The notes under the pieces were generated by a model, which was not told where the DNA came from, searched no databases, and worked only from the letters and a program-made list of their open reading frames with translations. From positions 182,826,796 to 182,890,795 of the forward strand of contig NC_134360.1 in assembly GCF_048569485.1 (NCBI RefSeq): a stretch of DNA of 64,000 bases, written 5' to 3'. The position numbers were made by a program, and so were the translations under genes. This stretch comes from Anomaloglossus baeobatrachus. Its lineage: Eukaryota; Chordata; Amphibia; Anura; Aromobatidae. Below are positions 45,561-56,061 of this stretch, piece after piece (within the stretch, counting starts at the first letter, position 1; each line of letters starts with the position of its first letter).

Positions 45561-46859
45561 AGAAATGAAATACAAAGACAAAGGAAAAAAGAACATATTA
45601 CCATCTGATATGGGATGATACCCCAGTAATATATAAACATGGGAAAGGAATTGCAGACTACCTGGAATAGTGCATAGGGACCAGGAGTGGAAAACCACAG
45701 TGCGGTCACACTCGTCAGTGTTTAATGGAAAACATTGTTAGCTTAAATGACTGCCTGGCTGTATAAGGAAACAGAGAGAGAGTGTTGAAAAAGGCACTCC
45801 AAGTTACACAGAACAGACATCCATCATAGAGAATAGATCTATACCTGAGACTCCACTGGTATTTTGTCTGGATAGGGGTCCTAGAGGTACAGTGGTGGGA
45901 GTCCAGGTAACTAGTGTGGTCGTAAATGGAGGAAAAAAGGGGGGATCGTTCATTAAAAGGTAATATCCCAGAAAGTGTGTCCCCATCGTCAAAATGGGCC
46001 ACTTACCATGTGCCTGTGTGATGTAGGGGTGAACCGCACGTCCTATGGGTATTGGACCCTGGCCGAAAGTGATCTATTTATCAGAAGCGACATCGTAACG
46101 TCACTTCCGGTTTCGGAGCTGTCAATTAACATTGAGGCCGGAAGTGAGCTATTGCGCATGCACAGAGGCGAAAATACACTGGCCGGTTGTTTATACATAG
46201 TGGTTGCCTAGCTAGGCAACCACTATGTATAAACAACCGGCCAGTGTATTTTCGCCTCTGCGCATGCGCAATAGCTCACTTCCGGCCTCAATGTTAATTG
46301 ACAGCTCCGAAACCGGAAGTGACGTTACGATGTCGCTTCTGATAAATAGATCACTTTCGGCCAGGGTCCAATACCCATAGGACGTGCGGTTCACCCCTAC
46401 ATCACACAGGCACATGGTAAGTGGCCCATTTTGACGATGGGGACACACTTTCTGGGATATTACCTTTTAATGAACGATCCCCCCCTTTTTTCCTCCATTT
46501 ACGACCACACTAGTTACCTGGACTCCCACCACTGTACCTCTAGGACCCCTATCCAGACAAAATACCAGTGGAGTCTCAGGTATAGATCTATTCTCTATGA
46601 TGGATGTCTGTTCTGTGTAACTTGGAGTGCCTTTTTCAACACTCTCTCTCTGTTTCCTTATACAGCCAGGCAGTCATTTAAGCTAACAATGTTTTCAATT
46701 AAACACTGACGAGTGTGACCGCACTGTGGTTTTCCACTCCTGGTCCCTATGCACTATTCCAGGTAGTCTGCAATTGCTTTCCCATGTTTATATATTACTG
46801 GGGTATCATCCCATTTCAGATGGTAATATGTTCTTTTTTCCTTTGTCTTTGTATTTCAT

Positions 46860-47294
46860 TTCTATCCTTTTTCTCCTCTCCTCTTCCATCTTTCTTTTCT
46901 CCTTTTTTCTTTCCCTCTTACCCCCCTTTTTTTTCTCTCTCTCTCTTTTCTCTCTCTTTCTTGCTCTCTCCCTCTCTCTTTCTCTCTTTTTTCTCTCTCT
47001 CCTCCCCTCTCTCTCCTCCCCTCTCTCTCTCTCGCTCTCTCTCTCTCTTGCTCTCTCGCTCTCTCGCCCTCTTGCTCTCTTGCTCTCTTGCTCTCTTGCT
47101 CGCTTGCTCTCTTGCTCTCTTGCTCTCTCTCTTTCTTTCCCTCTTGCTCTCTTTCTCTTTCTTTCCCCCCTTTTTTTCTCTCTCTTTCTCTTTTTTTCTC
47201 TCTCTCTTTCTCTCTTTTTTCTCTCTTTCTCTCTTTTTTCTCTCTTTCTCTCTCTTTTTCTCTTTCTCTCTCTTTCTCTCTCTTTCTCTCTCTT

Positions 47295-47338
<44 letters not shown>

Positions 47339-47462
47339 TCTTTTTCTCTCTCTTTTTCTCTCTTTCTCTCTCTTTCTCTCTCTTTTCTCTCTCTTTCTCT
47401 CTCTTTCTCTCTCTTTCTCTCTCTCTTTTTATCTCTCTCTTCTTTTTCTCCTCTTTTCTCAC
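46860..47462. repeat. Pyrimidine (CTCT/TTTCTC)n microsatellite, right arm
   Basis: Mirror of the left array, about 130 bp shorter. It yields the same kind of spurious frames (up to 260 codons). Confidence 0.97.
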
Positions 47463-48377
47463 CTTTTTTAGTCATCAATAGAGATCACCATATCTAAACA
47501 GACCACTCTAGACGTCTGACCACGTCATAGACCAATCTACATACTATGGAACACTGAGGTAATCTATGATCCCTTGTCATCCATTGTGATAACTCTAACA
47601 TAATGTACATATATTAGGATACATTTCATCTACTACAGGTGATGGCTCTTAGATAATCCAGACCCTTTGCGTACGATTGGGTATCATTATACCATTGATT
47701 CAACACAAGGTTTGAGACCCATATGCCTTGATAACAGGTAATAATTGCACATTGAACCTTATATAGTCTTGATTTCCTTTTAATCTAATGACGCATTATC
47801 TTTTCCCAGCACTATCTGACATCGTCTACGCATAGTGTATCCTGACATTGATTACCCTGTATCCCATAATCCTTACTGCATTTCAGCATTGGTATGACCA
47901 TAGAATAAACTCTCCAGTAGTCTAGTAGTTTACTTCTACATCACCTATTCAAGAAGATGACTATTCTTATTATACCATAGGTCTAACGATAGTGTCCTAT
48001 GCATGTTCATCCACTTCCAGTCCTTTCATCCTTGAGGTGAGCCTCTTTACCATGTGTGTCATATAGTATTCACGCTACACGAATGTGCACATGCCACGGT
48101 GGATACTTGGTAACATCCACCGTAGTTGGCCACAAATTTGCTCTAATAACCCCCCCCCCCCTTTTTTTCAGTCTTTTTCTATCTCATTCATGATTATTGA
48201 CGTTCACATATTCACTTACTGTGCCCATGATTCTGTGTTTTTGTCTCTCAAATATGTTCTCTTGTTATCCCCAACATACCTATAGTGAAACTTTTATTTG
48301 TTCCATTATTCTATACTGATGGATGTCCTGTATTTTTGTTTTGTTTTGTTTTATTGTATATATTGTCATCAGCCCGT

Positions 48378-48410
48378 CCGACCTGAAGAAGGCCAGATAG
48401 GCCGAAACGT
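48378..48410 (+). ncRNA. Hammerhead-like motif, right arm of the giant palindrome
   Basis: Plus-strand mirror of the motif at 43885-43916: CTGAAGAAGGCCAGATAGGC, CGAAACG. Transcription across the palindrome centre would place both copies in one RNA, on opposite strands of a very long hairpin. Confidence 0.5.
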
Positions 48411-48575
48411 TGAGATTGGCGGACTATTGTACAGCACTTTTTTGATACACGTTTTTCACCACAAAATAAAAAGAAAAGGATTTTGATATCAGTTACATGT
48501 CTCCGACTTTCTGTGTCTCCAAGGGTGATAGTGAGTGTGCCGGAGTTTCCATTACTTGACCAATCGTAACAGAGA

Positions 48576-49214
48576 GACACCGCCACCGCCAGGGCACCAG
48601 TTTCTCAAGGCCAGCGCCTGCGGGCAAAGTAGGGCTCCTCCGGCCCATATCCAAGCCGGGGAGCGGGTTACCGGTGGAACCCATCGCAACCATCATCATC
48701 TTAGGTGCAGGAAAAAGGGACCGTCACCGTCAACTACTGGGGAAAGCAAGTGCAGCCGTCCGTGGGAACCGTCTTTCCAGCCGTGTGTTTTACCGAGAAC
48801 TGTGTCATCGTCTCAGGCTGAGTGAGTACCACAGTGCCGCAAGGCACAGAGCTGCCCCCGCGTCCCTGCACCCCACCAAGTCCTGCATCACCCACCTCAT
48901 CACTGGGCCCCGGGACAACCAACCCCCTACCCACGGAGGGGAGGACTAACATCTAGCTGCTCTATACCATCACTCCCGGGATCCCCATACAGAGCAGCGG
49001 TGGTGTCCACAAATCACCACAACCGTGGGTGGCGTCACGGACAATAAACTATCCCAAATCCCAATCCCCTTTCACTCATGGGCGAGGAGCGCCGCTCGAG
49101 TCCCCGGGATCCGGCCCATCGCTCGAGCCACCGAGCAGCAGCAGGCCGCAGCAGCTGCGGCAGCCAGACCCGAGCAGTAGGGAGAGCGCGGCGTCCCCTC
49201 CTCCGCCCGCGACA
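48576..49214 (+). repeat. 3' LTR, right part (after the palindrome insertion)
   Basis: Continues the LTR exactly where the left part stopped and ends CCCGCGACA before the duplicated CTAT. The combined length (1237 bp) equals the 5' LTR within one base. Confidence 0.88.
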
Positions 49215-49218
49215 CTAT

Positions 49219-49925
49219 CAGACAGCGCACACCCATACCAGTCTATGGGTGGGGGCAAAACATCAGACTGCACTGGGATGTCATCCCAGTGCATACTAAT
49301 ATACACCGACACAGACAATGGAGAAGATGGAGAAATTAATCCCTCCCTTTTCTCCTCCCTGTGCTCCAATTGTCGCATGTGAGAGATTCGGAGCACTGAG
49401 GATGACACGCGGCTCACGCTCCCAGCAGAGATTGAGCTCAGTGTCTTTTGCATAAACGGGCTGATTCTATCGCATGAGAGAATATATTCATACACTAGTG
49501 TGAACAAGCCCAAAAAGTCATTATCAGCAGCATGTCACCCTTTGTAAACAGTTTACATGCTACTGATAGCATGGTATTGTATGGCAGCAAAATGATATTA
49601 ACAATCATTCTATCTCCATAGAAAATCTGGAAGCCTATTATATAATTTTACAGGAAAAAATATTATAGATGCATTAAAATAAATGCAATAGAAAAAAAAT
49701 CACGTAATGTGAACTGGCTGAACAGAGTGAAGCCGATAGGCCTTACCACCAACTCTTCTCTATCATACATGCCTCTCCTAATTGCAATCTGTGTATCTGA
49801 AGAAGGTCTAAGTTATTGAAGAAACATATGTACAATAAACTGATATACAGTATTGTATTGCTAATAAATATCATCTCTATTTAACTACAGAGTGCATAGC
49901 TCTTCACATGTACTATAAGGAAATT
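49219..49925. other. No identifiable gene; one degenerate hammerhead-like stretch
   Basis: Spacer. At 49795-49832 CTGAAGAAGGTCTAAGTTAT ... GAAGAAACATA, followed by AATAAACTG, resembles the 3' part of the other hammerhead-bearing elements but stem II is not preserved. Nothing else is supported. Confidence 0.35.
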
Positions 49926-50983
49926 TGTGATGCCCTGGCAAAATTAGGAGTCACACAGTTTAGGCCCCCCGCACAACACCACTCCCCCACAGGGTTAAAC
50001 CAGCCATCAAAACCCTAGTCACGCCCCCCCAGTGAAGGACAGGCACACAGTGGGCGGGACCAGGCGGAAGGAAAACGCCCACCTAGGGGTCTGGAGAGCC
50101 CGGGGAGGGAAAAACAGTGAGTTGAGTTCTGGAGTTGAGAGGAGTAAGAGTGGAAGCTGACAAGTATCAGGGTCGGAGCCCTGACACATTGGCTAGGTGG
50201 CAGACGGTGGTCACCACCATTAGGAGACAGGAAGATGGCTCGGCACATCCGAGGTCGACCAGGGCAGGGTTGTAGCATGCCGGTACCGACACCGGAGAAC
50301 TGACCCGGAAACCGTGCACACCAGGGGGTACTCGGACCCTGAAGCCAGGACTGGCACCGACGGCTTGGCTAACTAACCGATTGAGGGCAGGATTCCAGGT
50401 CCTGTCCCAACCTAAGTCCCGAAAGTAGACAACCACCCACAGAGAGGGATAGGGCATCCACCAGGGCCAGCGTCTGATGGGCACGGCTCCCAACCAGAGG
50501 ACCGGGAGCGGACTCCTGCATTACACACCGGGAAGTCTACACCACGAAACACAAAGTGCAGAGGAAAGGGGTAGTGACCATCAACCTGGGTGTGGGACCA
50601 GATACACCCATCTGCGGCAAGCAGCCACCATCACCTTGGTTTACCAAAAGACTGGTGTGATTAATTAAACAGTCAGTAACCTTCCTGGCCTGGCCGGGTG
50701 CGCCGGCCCCTGCCGCTATCATCCCCTGCACAGAGACATTGGGCCCCGGGGCATCCATCCCTGCCCACGGAGGGGTTAACATCCAGCTGCCAGCCCATTG
50801 CCCCAGGGAGTCCCACAACAGCAGCGGTGGTGCTACATCTCACCACACACCGTGGGTGGCATCACCAACAATTTTCAACAACCCCCGTACAAATACGTCC
50901 ACTTTTATTCGGAGTGTCCGCACGACCCCCGGGTCCAGTAGAGTCCCACGAGCAATACCGTAGATCCGGATCTGAGCAGCACA
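49926..50983. mobile_element. Solo LTR of the same non-autonomous family (copy 3)
   Basis: TGTGATGCCCTGG...GAGCAGCACA, flanked by AATT (49922-49925 and 50984-50987). Shares the ordered blocks ACGGAGGGGTTAACATCCAG, AGCAGCGGTGGTGCTACATC and CCGTGGGTGGCATCA with 6007-7134 and, more distantly, with 40301-41538. Confidence 0.75.
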
Positions 50984-51074
50984 AATTAATACCAACATTT
51001 TATCACATAAGGGGATATAGAACGTAGTGTTCAATGGTGACCATGCACCCATCCAGTTAATTGGAAAAGGCTAT

Positions 51075-52155
51075 AGAAAACAAACCCCTATAAAACAAAG
51101 ATAGTTAATACAACAATATATAATAATGAAAGTTTATTAATGAATAGATAAAAGACAAGATAAAAAGCAATGTAAGTAGTGCGATATGCACCACATACGG
51201 CACGTCAAGGGACAAAAGACAAAATATCTCAAAAATAGTGCTATGTACGCTAATAAATGTAACAACAGGGCAAATATATAATATTATACAAAAAAGAGTA
51301 CAAACAACATCAATAAAGGCAAATGGTTACAATATATGAGATATCTGGAAGGTATTGGAGAACGAATGGATGTATTGCCACACTATTACCAATGCAAAGA
51401 ATTGTTGATTAATATTACTAATTTATTTTACAGGTCGACACGTTTCTGGGATCAAGTCCCCATCCTCAGGACCATGGAAGTCAACAACAGTGTTGTTCTT
51501 CGCATTGGTGGTAGCGCGGAAATACATCCATTCTTTCTCCAGTACCTTCCAGATTATTCATGTAGAGCTGCAGTAACCGCCATAAGTATACCTTGTATAG
51601 GAGTTGTGCCTGCCACACCCCTGCCAGGTGAGTGGTTTCAGTTTTACCTAACTCTCCATTTATCTGGTAAAGCCCTATTTTGCGTTCTCCTTTGTATTCA
51701 GTCTAATATATGAGATATGAATCAGATATAATACACACCCAATAAATAAATACACATTTATATTTTGATCAATATTTTTATAATAAGGCTATTTATTATT
51801 ATAAGTGCATTTTTTCTATTTTGTGCATACATCACCTTCTGTAGTTTGTGCATTTGTCACTTTATTATTTTTGATATACGGCTATTTATTTATTGGGTGT
51901 GTACTATATCTGATTCATATCTCATATATTGTAGCCATTTGCCTTTATTGATGTTGTTTGTACTCCTGTTTGTATAATATTATATATTTGCCCTGATATT
52001 ACATTTCTTGGAGTACATAGCACTATTTTTGAGATATTTTGTCTTTTGTCCCTTGTGGTGCATATGGCACTACTTTCATTGCTTTTTATCTTGTCTTTTA
52101 TCTATTCATTAATAAACTTTCATTATTATATATTTTGTATTGGCTCTCTTTGTTT
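51075..52155. repeat. Large fold-back repeat with ~270-bp outer arms
   Basis: The left arm (51075-51345) is the reverse complement of the right (51905-52155): for example TAATAATGAAAGTTTATTAATGAATAG at 51121 against the mirrored block ending at 52130, and CATCAATAAAGGCAAATGG against CCATTTGCCTTTATTGATG. A second inner pair is at 51712-51770 and 51885-51930. The 125-codon frame at 51336-51713 crosses the inner hammerhead-like element and is not a gene. Confidence 0.7.
51364..51531. mobile_element. Palindrome-type element with hammerhead-like motif (relative of 39071-39330)
   Basis: The arms GAATGGATGTATTGCCACAC and its diverged mirror ending ATACATCCATTC enclose, on the minus strand, GGTCCTGAGGATGGGGACTT and GATCCCAGAAACGTGTCGAC. 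This matches the 39071-39330 element over the ribozyme-like core and the GTCGACCTGTAA extension. Older and more diverged than that copy. Confidence 0.65.
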
Positions 52156-52691
52156 TATCGGGGTATGTTACTACAATGGGTAGGACCCTACTAGTGCACC
52201 ACCTACTCCGAGTGCTGAGATCCACACACAATAAATGTGAGCACAGCAATTCTTGTGACCATTTGGACTAATGGTAACCTATTAATCATTTTTTACATGC
52301 GGAGCATGGCTTGTGGTACATCCGATTATATGTAAATGTGATCAGTAGTACAGAGGAAAAATGACATGGGCGTTGCAGAGATGATTTAGTGGGTGTTTAA
52401 AACTAATTAAAATGAAGAATGAATCACTGAGACATATGCAACATATACAGGATGGCCATTGACAGACAAAACCCAGGATAAGGGCAAATGAGGAAATACT
52501 CTGTAGTAAATAAATAATTAGTAATAGTAAATGTAAATAACATTGGGTACATAGTTGTTGCTATTTTGATTAAAAAAACGTAAAAGTGAACCCACCGGTC
52601 TTGTGTGAACCAGTTGGATCTTGGTCCTGTTCTACCCCGTCTATCTTGAGGCCTGCTGAAATGTACTAAGGTGAGATACTGGAGTTAGAGA

Positions 52692-52937
52692 TAGGGATGA
52701 TCGAATACCTCAAATACTCGGCTTCGCGAATATCTGACGAATAGGTCGCTGCTATGTGAATATTCGATGCGCAATATAAGTCTATGGGAAGCCCGAATAG
52801 TTCCGAATACTTGTTATACGGGTTTCCCATAGACTTACATTGCGCAACAAATATTCACAAATACTGTAGTCGAATAGCGGCGACCTATTCGGCAAATATT
52901 CGCGAAGCCAAATATTTGAGGTATTCGATCATCCCTA
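52692..52937. mobile_element. Palindromic MITE (TAGGGATGATCGAATACC ends)
   Basis: A 246-bp near-perfect inverted repeat, TAGGGATGATCGAATACCTC ... GAGGTATTCGATCATCCCTA, with an inner TAAGTCTATGGGAA / TTCCCATAGACTTA pair. Terminal TA may be the target duplication. Non-coding. Confidence 0.82.
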
Positions 52938-53046
52938 GTTAGGGATCATCCTGATTAGGTACACCTTATCATGGTGGGATGGCTTTTTGTTTTTTTATCA
53001 AAATAGTGTTGACTAAGTACCTTGTGTTATTTACATGTATTACTAC

Positions 53047-53692
53047 AGCTGGGCTCACACATAGCGACAGCGACAACGACATCACTGTTACGTCACCATT
53101 TTCTGTGACGTAACAGCGACCTTGTAAGTCGCTGTTATGATCGCTGCTTAGCTGTCAAACACAGCGACGCAGCAGCGATCATAACGTCGCTACATGTGCA
53201 GAGAGCAGGGAGCCGCGCACACTGCTTAGCGCTGGCTCCTTGCTCTCCTAGCTACAGTACACATCGGGTTAATTACCCGATGCGTACTGCAGCCACATGT
53301 GCACAGAGCAGGAGCCGGCACTAGAAGCAAGAGCGGCGGAGGCTGGTAACGAAGGCAAATATCGGGTAACCAGGGAAAGGTCTTCCCTTGGTTACCCGAT
53401 GTTTACAGTGGTTACAGCTTTCCGCAGCTGCCAGACGCCGGCTCCTGCTCCCTGGTCGCTTCATTTCGTCGCTCTCTCGCTGTCACACACAGCGATGTGT
53501 GCTTCACAGCGGGAGAGCGACGACGAAAAAATGAAGCAGGACATTCAGCAACGAGCAACGACCTCACAGCAGGGGCCAGCTCGTTGCTGGATGTCACACA
53601 CAGCGACAGCGACGGGATGTCGCTGCAACGTCACAGAAAATGGTGACGTAGCAGCGACGTCGTTGTCGTCGTCGCTGTGTGTGACACCACCT
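53047..53692. mobile_element. MITE, family D (GCGACGACGAC type)
   Basis: Ends AGCTGGGCTCACACATAGCG and GCTGTGTGTGACACCACCT are inverted repeats flanked by TACTAC on both sides (53041-53046, 53693-53698). The interior repeats CAGCGAC and its complement and holds nested palindromes (ATGTGCAGAGAGCAGG / GTGCACAGAGCAGG; GGTAACCAGGGAAAGG / CTTCCCTTGGTTACC). A 176-codon frame over it is incidental. Confidence 0.8.
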
Positions 53693-54038
53693 TACTACTT
53701 ATTTACTTACTTTAGGGTATTTGCTCATTTGTTTTTCACATGGATTTTGCATGTACAATGTGTCAAGTTCCCTTTAAAGCTCTGCTTGGGTCATACCTTT
53801 TACATGGTCTCATGGTCAGCAGGATAAATGTTCATAGCAATGCTTATTCATAGACCACGAACAAATAAATGCACTTTTGTTAGGTGATCACATTTTTTAC
53901 GCTGGCACAAAAAGCAATTCTGCAGCACTTTGTCATGCCTCAGATTTGAGCCGGCAGCTTCCTGTACTGTGGGCCGTTTCCCACTGTCCAGGTTCTGAAC
54001 ACTTTGTCTTTGTGTGGACATTTTGTATGTTCATTGCC

Positions 54039-54760
54039 AGGGATGAAAGAATCCAAACAGTAAAGTTCAGTGTTCGTACCTAACACGGACTTTGCGAAAA
54101 GATCAGTGTCCGAGTTTACATATGCAAACCACTTGCATGAGCATCGCTGTGCTCAGGTTTATGCTCAGTGGTCAGTCCAGTGAGAGCCACTTGCAGTGTT
54201 TGAATGGCTTACACTGGGGGTAACAACAGCGTGATCCAAACCAAAAAAAAAAAAATGGAAAAACCCTACTCACCCGCCCCTGGAAGTGATCTGTTTATGG
54301 CTGACTGCAAGTGGGCAGAGACCCGAACTGCCCAGTTAGTGACTTACACTAGGGTTCAAGTCAAGTCTGGGTCCCAAACCGAACTTTAGCTAAAGTCCAA
54401 CTGAATCCTCAGAACTGAACTTCCATGGGTCCACTGATCTCTAGTAACCACTCAATCGAGCATAGCTGTGCTTGGGTATGGTCGGCGCTTGACTCAGCGT
54501 GAGCCGCTTGCAGTGTTTGAATGACTCACACTAAGTGTAAAATCAGTATTATTGGATGTAGTGTATACAAAAAAAGATCCTGACCTCCCTTCTCCGGAAG
54601 TGTTCTGTTTATGGCTGGCTGTATGTGGGAGGAGATCCCAACTATCCAATCAGTGACTTCCAATGAGGTTCAGGTCAAGTCCGGATCCAGAAGTGAACTG
54701 TATCTAAAATGGAGCTGAACCCACTGAACCCGAAATCCAATGAGTTCACTTATCTCTATT
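54039..54760. mobile_element. Two tandem diverged copies of the CTAGAGATG-type element
   Basis: Copy one (about 54039-54444) and copy two (about 54445-54760) share TTGCAGTGTTTGAATGGCTTACAC, GTTCTGTTTATGGCTG and a terminal GATCTCTAG-like end. Both resemble 27098-27494. A poly-A run sits at 54241-54254 in the first copy. Confidence 0.6.
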
Positions 54761-55018
54761 CATTGCCTTTCTGCCAACAAGTGTTTCATATTATGTACGG
54801 TAATTTAGTCTGCCCTACCACCGAGCAGATGTCACTATATAAAGCCTCCCCAGGCTTCCATTTCCCGCTGGTGATACAGTATATAGCTGAATAATCTGCA
54901 ATCTGCTACTGGGTTCACTGCCTGTAATACAGGTCAAGATTACCGAATCCTCCTATACCTCACAATCCATGCAGTAGCTTAATGAATCTGACAAACATTT
55001 ATGGCATGTTAGGGTATG
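54761..55018. other. Unassigned spacer
   Basis: Short spacer without a recognised feature. Confidence 0.4.
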
Positions 55019-55358
55019 TGCACATGACTAGTGATGAGCTAATCCGTGGATATTCGGGGTCGCCGAACTAGCACAAACTAAAAAAAATCGAGTTTGTCCG
55101 CCGAACCCCATATTAGTCTAAGGGACCCGAACTTATGTGTTATTAAAATGGTGTTAGTAAGGGCTAGGGGTGCTGCAGAGGAAAGAAATTAAGGAATAAA
55201 GCAGGACAGTTATACTTACTGACCTTCCCCATGCCTGTAACACTGCTTCTAGGACCAATCATTAGCTCTCATATATATTCACTGCTTCCTCTGCCTACCG
55301 TCAGTCCCAGTGTCTGTGATTGGTTGCAGTCAGACTGCACCCCAACCCTCTGTGACGA
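55019..55358 (-). repeat. Composite dispersed repeat, copy 2, left part
   Basis: Contains TAGTGATGAGCTAATCCGTG and TGGTGTTAGTAAGGGCTAGG. The rest of the same repeat continues after the Gypsy element from 61775 (GTCTGTGATTGGTTG occurs at both junctions), so the retroelement interrupts this repeat. Confidence 0.55.
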
Positions 55359-56061
55359 TGAAGTGACCTCGGGTAAGGCCGCGGCTGAGTTCCCATAATC
55401 TGCGCCAACAAAATCCCCACGCTCGGATTTTATGTAAGGGTACATTTCTTTACTGGTAAACATCTCAATGACACACGCCGCTGGCTTAGCAGCACACATA
55501 GCCAGGGTTTGCTATCCAGGTCTTTAACTTCAGACGCGTGGTGCAGAACACAAAAAAATAGCAATGATAAACAAGAATTCTTTCCCTAACTTGCCCTATA
55601 GGTTATATTACCAGTCCAAAACACAAGGAGGGAGGGCTCCCACGTAGCAGGCCTGGACTCCGGGTAACCGGCGGCGACTCCAAGGGAGAGAAGTGGGAAG
55701 ATCTTCAGCCCTCTCAACAGAGGACTAGCTTACAGTCTCTTGGTACGGAGGAAGGAGACGGTCCGGAGGTCCCTTGAGTCCAGTATCCCATCTGCAGCAG
55801 TTCTGGCAATCCCTCACACTTCAGCGATGAGGGCAGTCCGAGGCAGGTCTGCTCAGGTCCAGCTCCAGTAGCTCAGTGTCCTTTTCCCACACTTTTACTT
55901 CCTGTACAACAAGTGCCTGAGGGAGGGGATCAGATTTTACAGCGTCCACCTCTCGAGCAGTTTCAGCACTTGTACACAAGGTGGCAGCACCATCCTGTGT
56001 AATGTCAGTCTCCATGTCCATTTTAATCACAAAACAGTCAGAGCTGCTCGCCTCGTTACAT
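55359..56061 (-). repeat. 3' LTR of the Ty3/Gypsy element
   Basis: 703 bp, TGTAACGAGG...GTCACTTCA on the minus strand. The last ~240 nt of the long polyprotein frame lie within this LTR (55821-56061), so the same peptide-coding stretch occurs without its upstream part in the 5' LTR. Confidence 0.92.

Larger units (their letters stand above)
43681..48560. mobile_element. Giant palindromic insertion (inverted dimer), 15-bp target duplication
   Basis: A 4880-bp insertion flanked by CAATCGTAACAGAGA (43666-43680, 48561-48575). Apart from a 54-bp left tail (43681-43734) it is a near-perfect inverted repeat, with left arm 43735-46211 and right arm 46212-48560, centred on GCCTAGCTAGGC. The arms differ by point changes and by microsatellite length (about 130 bp). 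Each arm, from the centre outward, holds CpG-rich sequence, a unique stretch, a CT-rich microsatellite, about 800 bp unique, a hammerhead-like motif, an AATAAA-type stretch and the end GGAGTTTCCATTACTTGAC. There is no transposase or RT frame, so it is a non-autonomous retroelement in tail-out inverted-dimer form. Confidence 0.88.
40301..49214 (+). mobile_element. Non-autonomous LTR retrotransposon, with a 4.9-kb insertion in its 3' LTR
   Basis: Fossil LTR element. 5' LTR 40301-41538 (1238 bp, TGTGACG...GCGACA); primer-site-like TGGCGTCACGAACAGGAT at 41542-41559; a single gag-like frame at 41826-42449; a purine tract (CTAAGGGGGAA) at 43072-43082; 3' LTR 43083-43680 continued at 48576-49214. 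The target duplication is CTAT (40297-40300 and 49215-49218). No protease, polymerase or integrase is present, so it needed a helper. The LTRs differ by only a few per cent, which indicates a fairly young insertion. Except for the nested insert it looks structurally whole for its type. Confidence 0.85.

Noticed and set aside
44797-45709. Open frames of 180-298 codons on both strands
   Set aside because: They are translations of the GA/CT microsatellite; composition is almost only K/E/R or L/S/F and the mirror array at 46715-47497 gives the same.
43681-48560. Palindrome as an assembly or hairpin-read artefact
   Set aside because: Not fully excluded, but exact 15-bp duplications, the one-sided 54-bp tail, single-base differences between arms and different microsatellite lengths favour a real insertion.
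53297-53827. 176-codon frame
   Set aside because: Lies over the palindromic interior of a MITE and shows no domain.
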